NCBI GenBank assembly: GCA_949128115.1
Contig: OX421966.1
Coordinates: 51,829,416 to 51,893,415, forward strand
Reading direction: 5' to 3'
From: Anaspis maculata
Lineage: Eukaryota > Arthropoda > Insecta > Coleoptera > Scraptiidae
Length of the DNA stretch: 64,000 nucleotides
Within the stretch, counting starts at the first letter, position 1, and each line of letters opens with the position of its first letter. The notes beneath the pieces are model-generated. The model did no database searches. It was not told the origin of the DNA and was given only the letters and a program-made list of their open reading frames with translations. This document shows positions 10,789-22,413 of this stretch, one piece after another. The position numbers and the translations under genes were made by a program.

Positions 10789-13623
10789 CTAACTTTCCAA
10801 CCTTGGCAAAAATTTCACGGCCTTTTGTCCCAAACCAGTCAGGGGACCTTTTTTAGGACGCCCTGATTTTTTCAATCCCACGTACCATTCAGGCCATATC
10901 CTTGATCTGTAGCCCGTGTATGAGCCTTCGTAATGTTCTTCGAATAACGTTCCTTCGTTGTCTTTGTCTTCCTGTAATCAAAAGATTCGATTACGTAAGA
11001 AATGTGAAGTGTATACTGTTGGAGTGAAGAATAACTGGCACAAATCAATTTGCACACACAACACACACGCAATAAATCTTGCATCAAAGCGTGTGCTGAA
11101 AAACGTGCTTTTTCATTAGAAATCCAATAATCCAAGTACAGCAACGTTAAATTGATTGAAATAATGAAATTGTTTTAGAAAACGACACTCGGCGTTCAAA
11201 ATAGTTGAGAGTGACTAATACCTTATATCAGAACACTATGAAGTGTACATACAAATTATATGCAGTTACTGAACTTTTAAAACGAGGGAATAGTTGCGCT
11301 TTAAAAAATGGAGAACCGCACTACGTGTCGCTATAACACAACAGAGCGAACTTTACCGAACAAGTGCGCAAGAAGCCGAAAGCAACTCGTGCTTCCTCCG
11401 AGCAGCCCGAACTACAACTCGGCTTTCACACCTCCAAGCAGTAGCGTAGTATGAGGTGTTTTCCTCTCGAAAATATTTGAAATGGAGCCCTTGCCCGCCC
11501 GTAATAAAGCAAATTCACCTGCAGCATCAAAACGCAAATGTTTAACGCGCCGAGAACAAGAAATAGTTTGCAGTGTGTACGAAGAAATAAAGTCAATTTT
11601 TTCCTATTTCTGCATTTTGCCCCCTTTTCACGACCCGTTCATGATTTTCCGTTCCCTTCCAACGTTGCTCGCCGCAACGCTCCAAATGCTTAAGTATGAG
11701 CCACTCTCAGCTAAATATTTAAAAAGAAGTTCCAAAATTCAGACTTTCTACTATTGAAAAGGAAAATTTCATTGCCTTCATATTTTTTGAGAAAATCGAG
11801 CTGGGACACCCTGAAGGCGCTCGCTGAGGACGACCCACCTTCAAGGTTAGTTCCCGCGCTAAATGAGTGTGAGGAGCACGATTGAGGAGTATACAGATAA
11901 ATAGCGGGTGACATGTCGCGATTAGAATGGAATGGTGAAGTACATCCAGCTGAACTGTGATTTGAGTGACATCAGGCAAATTTTCTATTTCAGCATTGTA
12001 GGCTTGCCGCTTTCTTACCTGGTGTGAAACTGGCTCGTCCAAATTTTACGTTAGCTGTCAAACTGACGTCAGAATATTGGAACCTTAAAAAAATTGACCG
12101 TGTCATGCGTGGAAATGCGACTTGGGGGCCGCAGAGTCGTGTTACCGACGTTTAGACACCGCACAGTCCCCGACGAATTTCGCAGCATTCGAGATTTGTC
12201 TTGACGGTCAGGCGGCGCCGACAAAAGCTCTGGATTTTTTGGAATTTGGTTTGCGTGGGGCAAAGAAGACCTTCTTCCTTTCTAAGAGTTCAGTTTCGAG
12301 TGTGTGATAGTGCTAGTGCGCGCGAGAGAATAGAGGTGGCGGCACTGTGCTGACGAAGGGGGTCAGTACCGCTCCAGCATGGAAGTAGGGCGGTAGGCGA
12401 CGTTGTTTGCTCCGATTTTTGTACTTGAGATATAAGTGTGGAATAAAATAGCAACGCAGTTGTAATAAGGAGTCTCATTGCTCTTACAAGAATCCTCCCA
12501 CTATATCAAGTGTTGCCACCAGTTTTTTATAAGCAGAGGTGCGTACTAATCTCATCATAGGATTTAATTATTTCATCTCTTAGGCGCAGCATTTCGATCT
12601 TTTTTTTTTCTATAGAACTTCACTTCCGACTTTGTCACTCGGGGATGTATCCGAAAAAGTACTTTCCCAACTTCTCTAGCTGACCTCGAATTGTTACTAT
12701 ACGCTCAACTAGTGATGACGTGGGCTGATGTAGGTCAGGGCGCCGTTGCCATGGCAACCAATAGATACAAACCCAAAATGACAGTTGACGTTGACATCAC
12801 TTGCGTCAAAAATCGTCAATAATAAACAGTGTTGCGGGCTGTCAAATAACAAACCGTTTAAAGACTGTTCCAGGTAGAAATCACCTTTTTCTCAGCGAAA
12901 CATTGTGCAAGGAGGATCAGTTGCAGTTTAAAAGTAAAAATGTGGAAACGTAAACTGTCATTTTGGGTTTGTATCCATTGGTTGCCATGGCAACGGCGCC
13001 CTTACTACACCAACCTACGTCACACTAATTGAGCGTATAGGAAACACTGCAAGGTCAAGATTGAATCATTTTGAATTTGGTGCTGAATGCTGACTTCAAT
13101 CGACGTCATCTTGACGCTCGACATCAGTGTACTTTTCGAATTTACACCTGTTCGCGCGTTGCTCAAAGAACCCACCTTAGACACCCCATATCTTCAAAAA
13201 TTAAAGAGTCCATTTTTTCAGCTTTTTTCTGGCACCCTTCAAGCATTTTTGTCAAATGCCCTAGACTATTCGATGGCGCGAATTCTGAGACAGCCTGCAT
13301 AGTTCAGATTTGGAAACTTGTAAACAAAATCATCTGTCACGTCAGCACGTCACTCAAATCACAGTTCAGCTGGACGTACTATACCTCTACCCACTTACTT
13401 CACCATATAAATTTCCATCGGGGTTGAAGCACAGAAATAAGCCGCTTTCGACGCCTTGAATCCTGACCAGACCTATTTCTCCGGCATTTGTGATTTTCAG
13501 CAGCGCTTCCTGGTTGTCTTCGTCTTGAGTTCCTGCAACTTGGCCGTTTGATTTGATGGTCAAGTGATATCCGTGTTGGCAATAAAGCCGTAACGGACCG
13601 TCGAAGTTGGGATTTCCTTGCAT
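10789..13623 (-). CDS. FGF1-like fibroblast growth factor A
   Basis: Encodes a compact FGF of the FGF1/2 type, a beta-trefoil ligand of FGF receptors that binds heparan sulfate. Coding exons are 13399-13623 (75 residues) and 10789-10971 (60 residues plus stop), joined in phase 0, total 135 residues. The first exon carries LRLYCQHGYHLTIKSNGQVA, the first trefoil strands, and ends at NLYGE|GTAAGT, the usual FGF intron position after the LYG motif. The second exon carries EGSYTGYRSR, GLKKSGRPKKG and GLGQKAVKFLPR, the heparin-binding loop and last strand. The exon opens at 13637 after CTTTCAG, and an in-frame TAA lies upstream of the ATG, so this start is firm. No signal peptide is visible, as in vertebrate FGF1. 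The 2.4-kb intron (10972-13398) holds a large inverted-repeat element. FGF-B lies just upstream on the same strand. Confidence 0.9.
11482..11595 (+). other. Possible short coding remnant
   Basis: From an ATG at 11482 the frame reads MEPLPARNKANSPAASKRKC and then LTRREQEIVCSVYEEIKS, before low-complexity sequence. It lies in the FGF-A intron on the opposite strand. The basic/helical pattern looks like the start of a transposon-encoded protein, but I do not recognise a family. Confidence 0.25.
11938..13383. mobile_element. Inverted-repeat element in the FGF-A intron, with a nested palindrome
   Basis: Arms CAGCTGAACTGTGATTTGAG (left) and CTCAAATCACAGTTCAGCTG (right). Its interior resembles the GGTTCACTTG family (for example GCATTGTAGGCTTGCCGC). 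A second element at 12698-13039 with ends TATACGCTCAACTAGTGATG and an inner GGTTGCCATGGCAACGGCGC arm is inserted in it. Confidence 0.7.
12698..13039. mobile_element. Nested palindromic element in the FGF-A intron
   Basis: A 342-base inverted repeat; the arms carry GTTGCCATGGCAAC and the AACTGTCATTTTGGGTTTGT block facing its complement. No open frame. Confidence 0.75.
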
Positions 13624-13637
13624 TTCTTAATGGTTTT

Positions 13638-14233
13638 CTGAAAGTAGAAACAAATAAGGTACTTGATGCTATGTATTCAGGATTTTTTTTCTGTTGATTT
13701 TTAGCGGAATCAAATGGTCAAGAGTTACCAACCACTATTAAGGCTTATTGCTATATACAATGTTACAGAGCTTCTGTGAATGATCTATAGAAATTTAAGT
13801 CCCGAAGTTCGTCAACCTGTCGTTAATAGGAATCTCAAGGCAATTTCTGATGCTGTTTTAAATTGGTTTAATTATTATTTTCAACAAATAACTGCATTCT
13901 CACCTAATCTATAATCTTGATAGAGGAAGTTTGAAATCGAAGTGATGATAAAATGACTGAAACTACCAGTTTTAAAAATTCCGTGATGACACACTATACT
14001 TTATTGTGATTGTTATTTTTACATGGTGCAATAAACATTGTGTGTATAGTGTATATATTACACTGTGTAAGTAAAGTTAACATTTTATGTATATAAAAAA
14101 ATAATCTTATTGGTCTCCTCTCAGTAGTTATTATAATAAATATTATATTGTTAGGTAATACTGGAAAAATGCATGAATTTGAACTGTTTTGGTTGTTCAA
14201 CAAGATACAAATCTCGTCTCATCATCTCGAAAC
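13638..14233. other. FGF-A / FGF-B intergenic stretch
   Basis: AT-rich DNA between the FGF-A coding exon and the FGF-B stop codon. Apart from the FGF-B poly(A) hexamer I see no repeat family or gene in it. An FGF-A 5' untranslated exon and promoter should lie here or within FGF-B. Confidence 0.4.
14000..14005 (-). terminator. Poly(A) signal of FGF-B
   Basis: AATAAA on the minus strand about 230 bases past the FGF-B stop codon. It is the first clean hexamer downstream. Support is by position and motif only. Confidence 0.45.
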
Positions 14234-17200
14234 TCATTGAAATTTAGATCGTCTCGGCAAGAACCTGATGGCTTTTTGGCCGTAGGCAGTTTTCGGACCC
14301 TTTTTGAATTTTCCATTTTTCTTGAGGCCTATGTACCATCCCAGGTGGGCGTATTTTCTCGATAGATACGTGCTGTAGGAGCCCTGGAAGGATTCTATGA
14401 ACACTGTGGAGTCTTCCATCATGTCCGGTTCTCCATACAAACGTCCCTTTCGATCCATCCCCACGTATAGATTGGACAAAAGGCCTTTGATTCGCACTTG
14501 ACCGGCGTATCCTGCAGAAATCAGCTCCAGGTATGCTAAAATTCAAGTCCAAAATTTAGATTTTGAATTGCATTCCTTTTTTATAATCAATGCCTTCACT
14601 CCAAACGAGACAATGGGGGGTGAATTAAGAAGAAAAAGGAACTATGATTGTATGAATCCATATAAGGGTCTAGAAAACTTTGAGGATGCTTGAAGATAAA
14701 TCAGGGAAGTGACGGGACTCCAGTAGGTATCAAGTTCTAAAGGGTGGAAAAAGCCCAATGGAATCCCAAAGAGGACATTCTGAAGCAACAAAGAAATCAC
14801 TGAGGAATTTTTGAGACTTGAGTAGGTATAGGATTTTGAAGGTATGAGCTACAGCACGAGGAAAGTAAAAAAGAGTATGGAGAACTTTTTACTGAGGTTG
14901 CAAGATGTTAGAAAGCAAATCAGGTTTCTAGAACGATTTTTAGTTTCTCGCGATAGGAATAGCGCATGTGTCCTCACTGAACTTCTTTGATGTTTGTGAT
15001 CAGACAATATCTGCTAATAGACCATATTAATTATTCTCACTCTCCCCTTCCACTAGTCATTTGTAAGTTAGGTATGTGCCTGTGACCATGCGCACTGCAG
15101 TAGATCTCGCGCGCCACAGCATGCATAGAAAACGGAACTTTGCTGTCGCTGTCAGAATTTACGATTTCAAGGTGTTTTCTTTATTCTTGGGACGTTTTAA
15201 CCTTTTCAACCATACTTTTACGTGACGGCTGACGGTCGGTTCGCTTTCAAGCGCTGTCAAAATTCTCGTGAGCGGAAGTTGTGCAATAAAATATGGCGGC
15301 TAATTTGAAATTGTTTTGGATTCAAAAAACTCCATTTTAAAATGCTTCGCATAAACTTCATAGCAAGATTTTCCATTTCATTATGGTGAAAAGTAGATCA
15401 GGTATTTCTTTTTACACACTTGCTATGTTATACATTCGTTGAAATTGTCAATTTGCACCTTGAATTGATCATTTTACAAAGTCATTTAACATGCATATTC
15501 TTATGGGAGTTTCAACCCAGCACATGTGGTTGTCTCTCTCCCCGATCTGCGACTGCGCTTTGAATAATTAATATGGTCAATTAGGTACCATTGGTTATAC
15601 AGCGTAATCCCGAAAGGTGGGGTCAAAACAGTACTATGGTATAATGGAATCTTCTATGAAACCCACACACAAAAAAAAAATTCTTCGACTTTTATTGTTA
15701 TAAAAGTTACGAAGGTCAAAGAGTGGTCATTCGAACCTTTCTAGCTTTGTTATTTCAAAATATGGTAATTATTGACGACAACTACTTCTCGACTTCAGCC
15801 ACCAACTTTTCACGGTAGGTAGACACCACCACAACATCACGTTCGTCGACCGTAGTTTCCTGGGGAAACCACTATTTCCACTGTAAAATGCTCCTTCTTT
15901 CCATTACTTATCCACCAATGTCCTACGACGTAAGTACAGGCAAGAAGGAAGCGTCCTACATAGCTGTTTAAGTGGTTGCCTAACTCTTAGAAAATGCTAG
16001 TCGAGAAGTAGTGGTCGTCAATAATAATTACCCAAAATATTTAGAGAACTGTTGGTGATAGAATAATTATGAGAAAGAAATATGTGGAGAAATACTGGGT
16101 GTATATGGTATACTTTGTTATCTTTATGTATGTGTATCTATTTATTTCTTTATTTATTTATATATTCCGACAAGTTCAGTGTTTCAGGACCTATTATGTA
16201 CAAAATGTACTGAATAAATGAAAGACTTTATCTATCTATCTATTGAATTCATGTTTTCTCTACAGGGTGCGTCAGAAACCTTGAAAATTATTTTACTGCA
16301 AAAATGCCCCCAAACAATCCGGTTGGTCCTTCAACTAGTACAGCAGATACGGTTTTTTTTACTGAAGAATTTTTAGAAGGAATTGAATTTTACTTTATGA
16401 CTTATCTGTGTTCGTATATACCCTCATTCCGAGTAGTTGATTTTTTTTTTTTTCATTCTGATTAATAATTTCGCCACCAACACAGTTCACTAAGATCTTT
16501 AGAAATAACTAAACTAGAAGGGTTCGAAGGACCCTTTGACACTTCAAAACTCCAAAAATTGAAGTCGAAGACTTTTATATAATTTTTATGCTCCATATAT
16601 GCCATATACCGAAGAAACTATATCCTGGTGCGACATTTCGTCATCACCCTGTATACTACGGTTATATCACCGAGCATGTGATGGTGAGCACGGATTGCTA
16701 TATTGGAGCTATTGGCCGCTATTCTTGAATCGTGTGAGAAACTCACATGGGTGAGATGCAACCCACTCGTGTGACAAAATCACAAGCCAGTCCGAAACAT
16801 GTATTCTTGAAGTGTGGGAGAAATGGCCTGGCCGATTCGGTTCCTTTTGTAGTTGTCCGTTTTCCGTAACGTGTTCCGAACCCTCACCCGAAGCCGCCGC
16901 CCGCCATGACACTCGCGTCGTATAATGGTCAGGGAATATAATGGTGCAACCTATGTGAGTTTTCTCGTCTACTCTAAGGTAGGCGAAAACCATTCTCACG
17001 TGGCTTTAGGCAACTTTCGCTACATCGATGTATCGCGGATTGCATAAAACTCCCAGGGGTTTTCTCACACGACTCAAGAATAACGGCCTTTGAAACGCAA
17101 CAGTTGACATTAGCGTGAGCTTTGACACATGGCCGTGACAGTGAGGACCAATAGGGCGCTCTCCTTTGCGCGCTAAATTTGAAATTCGTGCCGAGCGTCA

Positions 17201-17867
17201 GAAGCGCGTTAGATTGGAAGTTCTACGGAGAGGTAAGTACCTATGGATTATTTAAGAATAGGTAGGTACATTACTGTGCAAATCGTTTTCGTCGGGGGTT
17301 CCTCTGACGCTTCCATCCGGATACACTGACAAATGGTGCCCCGATTTGGCCCACAATTGCATTTTGGTCCCGAACAGGGGATTCCCGACCTGTACATGTC
17401 TCAGACTCTTCCAGCTTCCGTTGCTTCTTGACGCTTGGGTGGGAGGCCACGTGACTCTCGGTCGAAAAACCGAATGTGTTTGATTTTCTCGGACTCCGCA
17501 CCTTCAAAAATAAATTTCCAGAGCTGATATACTGAACAACTGAAGGAAATGCCGCTACGCGTACGAGATTTATTCAGTCAGCCTTCGATTTTACACACTC
17601 CAGTTCTATAAATATTTACACTCATTCATTCTTTTTTAATGCACACATTCTGACTCCAATTTCATAATAATAAATTATTCACTTTTGCCTAAATAAAATA
17701 ATACAGGATAAGAAGAATACGGTAAGAGCAAGTAGGTATATTTTTCTTACTTACCATAAACTTCGTTTTTCACGTATTTTCACTTCAATTTGAACGTCAT
17801 CTACTTCATCATCACTGCTGCTGCTATCACTGGATGAAATAGAAGATGAAGAGTTTCCCTGGTTCAT
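14234..17867 (-). CDS. FGF1-like fibroblast growth factor B, with an apparent frameshift
   Basis: A second FGF ligand gene of the same type, upstream of FGF-A and on the same strand. Exons: 17755-17867 (37 codons plus TG), 17275-17501 (G, 75 codons, A) and 14234-14536. Exon 1 encodes a serine/acidic leader (SSSDSSSSDDEVDD) that FGF-A lacks. Exon 2 ends in the first trefoil strands: KSGHHLSVYPDGSVRGTPDE. Exon 3 gives YLELI, then SAGYAGQVRIKG, GRLYGE, YSTYLSRKYAHLGWYIGLKK, FKKGPKTAYGQKA and RFLPRR. The phases fit only if one T is skipped: in gene sense a run of four T at 14521-14518 replaces the three expected, putting TGA in the trefoil frame. Causes could be an assembly indel, a real lesion, or use of the inner acceptor TTTTCTGCAG ending at 14512, which would drop about nine residues and keep the frame. 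About 213 residues if intact. A good AATAAA lies downstream. Confidence 0.85.
14518..14521 (-). other. Homopolymer where the FGF-B frame breaks
   Basis: The plus strand reads AAAA (TTTT in the gene). Upstream bases from 14536 read Y-L-E-L-I in frame with exon 2, and downstream bases read S-A-G-Y-A-G-Q-V-R-I-K-G, as in other FGFs. One extra T separates the two frames. This is seen directly; whether it is biological is unknown. Confidence 0.75.
15765..16030. mobile_element. MITE, ATTGACGAC family, copy 1 (FGF-B intron)
   Basis: Ends TTATTGACGACAACTACTTC and GTAGTGGTCGTCAATAATAA. A close copy is at 54541-54793. Non-coding. Confidence 0.8.
16713..17088. mobile_element. Inverted-repeat element in the FGF-B intron
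   Basis: Ends GGCCGCTATTCTTGAATCGT and GACTCAAGAATAACGGCC. A lone matching end is at 2222-2262. It lies 190 bases from FGF-B exon 2. The 96-residue minus-strand frame inside looks incidental. Confidence 0.7.
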
Positions 17868-18444
17868 TTCTTTTTGTTAATATGTTCAATTCAGTTTTAA
17901 GGCATATAAAACCAAAACACCGGAAGTTTTCTTTGAACCCAATTCAATTTTCCACTTGAAACATGTCAATTAAGCGCGCTTCGAGCACGACTGCTCTTCC
18001 CACATCTATTTCGAATATTTCTACGCGTTAAAAATAGCAATGGGGGGAACTATTAGTTGATACCTACACACGGATTTCAGACTATGACATGCAGCCACAA
18101 ATCATATTTTATTACAAATGTTTACCTCTGGAATGCCGACTAAATTCCTGTGGCACTTAATAAACTCACTTGAACATGACGCATTTATTAGGGTACCGAA
18201 GGTCTAATATAATATTTGGTCGTCTGCATGTTTGCTCCTTTTAGAAAATCGATTGGCGGTGTATAGTTGGTTGCATAACCTTCGATTTGAATTAACCGCG
18301 TCAGTGGTGCCAATTACGCACGTAGGGACATCTGTCAATTTTGACATTACGTGACGTTTGATTTTGTGGTTATGTTTTGAGCGTTTCTTTTGGAAAACGA
18401 AAACATTCCCTGCGAAAACACTGAAAACTACAGCTCTGAAAACC
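17868..18444. promoter_or_regulatory. Divergent FGF-B / LSm3 upstream region
   Basis: These 577 bases separate the two start codons, which point away from each other. No inverted repeat or other element of the families found elsewhere in the window is visible, which is notable given the repeat density around it. I see no convincing TATA box. The LSm3 side, from about 18280, is richer in CG dinucleotides. Promoter function is inferred from position. Confidence 0.5.
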
Positions 18445-21377
18445 ATGGCCGATGATTTGGAAAACGTAAGTACATTATTTTATCAAAGCTCCGTCAAAAT
18501 GTACGTTTCGAATTTTGCAGATTCCATCGATTACGGTGAAAGAGCCGCTGGATTTGGTCAGGCTGAGCTTGGATGAAAGGATTTACGTGAAAATGCGGAA
18601 TGACCGGGAATTACGCGGCAGATTGCACGTAAGATTTTCTTTTTAATATTCATTTTGAAGTTGTGCGAGCTGTGAAAAAAATTCATTGGAGTAGGCGGTG
18701 AAGTCAGAAACTTAAAGGAGACCACAACACAAAGTACAAGTCGGTCTCAGATGAAAGAGTTGAAAAAACTAGAACGATTGCATAGGGTCTTGTAAATTTA
18801 CTCATCTCGTGGCGGGCGCTGAGGCTATAATTAAGAACGACAATGACGTCATAGGGGCAAATTTTCACGGGCTACCTATGACAGTAGCTGTACCTATGAC
18901 TACACACGGGCATACCTGTACCTGATTCCGTTGCCGATGAGATGACGACGGTTTCAAGCCTGCCATAATTATTACTGATAGTTTGAACGTTTGTCAGAAC
19001 GACAATAACAGCAATAACAAGACCATGGGAACGTGATAGGTGAAAACATCATCCCAAGTGACGTCACGATAATATTTTCAAAACGTTTTATCGGCTGATT
19101 GGACTCGTATAGAAAACTCAGATTTGTTCCGTATACTCTTGAACTACCTTCCTCATAAGTTAGTTAAATAAACATAGACTCGATTTTTGTCCACTCAGAA
19201 CTCTTGCATTTTTCGGGCGCGTGTTTGTAGCTACTTCTGGTTCCACCATCGCATCCTGAAATTTGAATATCATTGTACCCATGTTCTGTAGTACAAAACC
19301 GTATGACTTGATTGCATGATGACTTGCGACTTGGAACAGAAATTTGGTTAGATTTCAGGTTTTTCTTTATTTCACCTGCTGACACTCAGCTAAACTTTAA
19401 CTCGAGTTAATCACCAAACAATGCCCATTTCATTGGCAAATAGATCTATTAGACCAAGAGCTAGCAACGTTTTATTTACCTCATAAGCAAAATGCGGTTT
19501 GACTTCTGGGGCATGTAGAGATTATGATGGGCTTCCATAAAATCTTTGTCTTATGAAAAACACCCCTTGCTTTCTCACAAAACAAGCAAAGAAATGTGCC
19601 ATTTGACAGCAGTATTCAACAGCGGATTTTCTGGGGTTCTTAATCGATATAAATATCAATTTTATCAGGAATGGATAGATTGAACTATCTTTCAACTAAA
19701 TTGAACAGGACCGAATCTCGTAATGTATTAGAAACTATAGTAGGTTCACTTGTACTGTGACTCTAGTTGGCGGGGCAAATTTTCTACTTTAGCATTGTAG
19801 GCTTGCCGCCTTTTCACCTGGTGTGAAACTGACTTCTCTGGAAGTGAAGTTATATTTCTTATCAAATTGATATTAAAATCTTGGAAAACTGACCTTGTCA
19901 TAAGTGGACGTGCGACTAGGGGGACGCAGAGCTGTGTTAAAGTCATGTAGACACCAAAAAAGCACGGGGCGGCCGCAAATCTAAGTCATCTTGACGGCGG
20001 CCCATTAAGGGTCGACAAAAACTCGTCCCGGGAAGCCCCAAAACGAAAGCAAATTGCAAATTGAAGGTACTTACATCAATTTCGGTCCAATACACAACTT
20101 TGAGCGGCTGGGTTTTTTGAAATTTGGTTTAATTTACTTTTTACACGTAAATTCTTTTGCCAATGACAGACTGCACGGCGATCCTTGTATCGCCCATAAT
20201 TCTTCAGGGTTTGGCTTGTATTTTTGACTGGAAGAGGCGAAAGGGTTGATGATTGCATGGGGCTCCTTTTTTGGACGAAGGGCATTGTACAATCTTTAAT
20301 TTGAAGCATCGAAAATTGAACCGGCTTCAAGAGGTTAGGAATATTTTTCACAACTGTCAAATGTCAAGGCTCTCTTGATTTATTTGTTCATTGGCGAAAA
20401 GCAAGAACAGGTCGAAAAATTGTTACATTTTACCAATAAAATGGAAAGAAGCGTCAGACATCACGTCCCGCAAAATTGTTCCGGCTATCTGCAAAGGAAA
20501 TACGCAAAAAATGTGTTTCAAAACTGGTCCGGCCAGAGCAGCCAACTGCAAAGTTTTGGGGATTTTCTATATTTCACATTTTGAAACTTGGAAACAAAAT
20601 CTCACAGCCGACTAAAATCACGGTACAAGTGAACCTACTTTACCAAAAACCAGACTTTCTCAACTGGCATGTTCAAGCTAGTAGGCTAGGCCGAGCTGTT
20701 TAAATCGCATCGAATCACGCCTACTAGAAAGACTGGTGCCAACTTCCGTCCGCTTGGAAATCTGGTTTTTGGTAGTTTCTAATACATTTCGGTGTCCTTT
20801 TTCATTCAATTTAGTTGAAAGATAGTTCAACCTATCCATTCCTGATAAAATTGATATTTATATCGATTGAGAACTCTAGAAAATCCGCTGTTGAATACTG
20901 CTGTCAAATGGCACATTTCTTTGCTTGTCTTGTGAGAAAGCAAGGGGTGTTTTTCATACGACAAAGATTTTATGGAAGCCCATCATAATCTCTACATGCC
21001 CCAGAAGTCAAACCGCATTTTGCTTATGAGGTAAATAAAACGTTGCTAGCTCTTGGTCTATATTTGACCTACACGAGCGCGGTTCAAAATTCAACCCTCG
21101 AAACTCAAAACTTTAATTGAGGAACTTAATTAAACCGTAGAAATTTGAACAAAGTTCATGCTAAAATGAAACTTTTCTAGCGTTACTTCCCTTTTTATAG
21201 GCGTATGACCAGCACATGAACATGATCCTCAGTGATGCTGAAGAAACCATAACCACTGTTGAAATTGACGAAGAAACTTATGAAGAAGTCTACCGCACGA
21301 CCAAACGCAGCATACCCATGCTTTTTGTTCGAGGAGACGGCGTCATCTTAGTCTCACCTCCAATGCGTACATCTTAA
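18445..21377 (+). CDS. LSm3: U6 snRNA-associated Sm-like protein LSm3
   Basis: Encodes LSm3, one of seven Sm-fold proteins in the nuclear LSm2-8 ring that binds the U6 snRNA 3' end and in the cytoplasmic LSm1-7 ring of mRNA decay. Exons are 18445-18465, 18521-18628 and 21201-21377, all phase 0, giving 101 residues against 102 in human. Splice sites are AAC|GTAAGT, TTTTGCAG|ATT, CAC|GTAAGA and TTTTTATAG|GCG. The Sm1 motif runs through [20 protein letters not shown] into [10 protein letters not shown], and Sm2 is [17 protein letters not shown] at residues 81-97. Identity to the human protein is very high by eye. Intron 2 (18629-21200) contains a large palindromic element. The start lies 577 bases from the divergent FGF-B start, so the two may share promoter DNA. 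Confidence 0.97.
19738..20640. mobile_element. GGTTCACTTG family element, copy in LSm3 intron
   Basis: About 900 bases with ends TAGGTTCACTTGTACTGTGA and CGGTACAAGTGAACCTACTT, colinear with 24679-25605. Non-coding. Confidence 0.8.
20641..20775. mobile_element. Small hairpin element
   Basis: Ends TACCAAAAACCAGA and TCTGGTTTTTGGTA around about 105 bases. It directly abuts the preceding element. Confidence 0.55.
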
Positions 21378-21451
21378 GTAATTCCAAACCAATAATAATT
21401 GGTATTGTTTAGATATAAGACTATTAATTTCAAAAAAAAATCAAAGGATTG

Positions 21452-21457
21452 AATAAA
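21452..21457 (+). terminator. Poly(A) signal of LSm3
   Basis: AATAAA 74 bases past the LSm3 stop codon, in AT-rich DNA. A short 3' UTR like this is usual for a small housekeeping gene. Confidence 0.7.
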
Positions 21458-22140
21458 ATATGGATCCAAATTTCAATTCACATTGTATTTTTATTAATGA
21501 TACCCATTAAATATTATCGTTACAAATTTTTTGCGATGATGTCTCAATATACTCAGCATTATATCATTAGAATATTTTTTTAGTAGTAAACAGTACAAGA
21601 ATTGAAAAGTTAAATAATTTCTCTATACAAATCGGTACAAATTAAATAATAACAATAAATCTAAATATGATATTTATAATAAAAGCATTCTTTTTTACAC
21701 AGTATTATATTTACAATGTTGAAAAAAAATTGCAGCAATTATCAGGACGACTAACAGCGCGGGAAGCTTTTTTTTTCACGTCTCCATCATGCCATGCTAC
21801 TAAACACACTGGGGAGGAGGATGAATTATTGGAATTTTGTACATTAAATTTTATATGACTAATAAAAGAGCTTCGATCTTCTTAAAAGCTAATCTTTGAA
21901 CTAGTAAAAAAATGCAACAACGTGCGCTTTTCGTTATTTGAATAAGAATATTATCGAAAATCAAATGGCATAACGTCTGGCTCCTTTGTTTGGCTCCACG
22001 CAGCAAAGCCAAATGAACAAGCCATTGCACTTTTCATATGTGGCTTTGTACAATCATTAATACTGCGCGCAGTTTTGGCTTGTCTCTTTATTTTGATCCT
22101 CTCGTTATATAACTATTGTTATTGTTCTTTTATAATGTAA

Positions 22141-22174
22141 TAGTAGTAGTAGTAGTAGTAGTAGTGTAGTAGTA
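22141..22174 (+). repeat. (TAG)n microsatellite
   Basis: About eleven TAG units with one interruption, between the convergent LSm3 and WAVE genes. The remaining 21378-22413 interval is AT-rich and should contain both 3' UTRs; TTTATT at 22087-22092 is a candidate WAVE poly(A) signal. Confidence 0.85.
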
Positions 22175-22413
22175 TATTTACACAGCTGGAATATTGCGTG
22201 GTCACTTAGTAACAATCGTTGAAAAAAAAAGGGTAGGTAACTCATTGTGGAATTCAGGGCTACCCTGTATAAAAAAAAGTGTAGAAAAAAAATTCGTTGT
22301 TGCTTTTGCTTTCTTTGAACTCACTTGAAACTCATAGAAAAACCATCGGGAAATCTCATGAAAAAAAAAACAAATTAATAAACCTGGCTAGTCGTGCTAG
22401 CCTTCCGTCTATG

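Larger units (their letters stand above)
19449..21066. mobile_element. Long-inverted-repeat element in LSm3 intron 2, hosting other elements
   Basis: Arms of about 270 bases: AGACCAAGAGCTAGCAACG from 19451 and CGTTGCTAGCTCTTGGTCT ending near 21060, with matched blocks such as TCTTTCAACTAAATTGAA. Between the arms sit the GGTTCACTTG element (19738-20640) and a small hairpin (20641-20775). It occupies most of the LSm3 intron. Confidence 0.8.

Noticed and set aside
16261..16653. Another TACAGGGTG element
   Set aside because: Both ends carry the motif but the arms match for only about ten bases, so it may be two unrelated ends.
19164..19385. Minus-strand frame with [19 protein letters not shown], considered as an FGF exon
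   Set aside because: The real FGF-B exon with correct phases is at 17275-17501; this one lacks the trefoil pattern and lies in an LSm3 intron.
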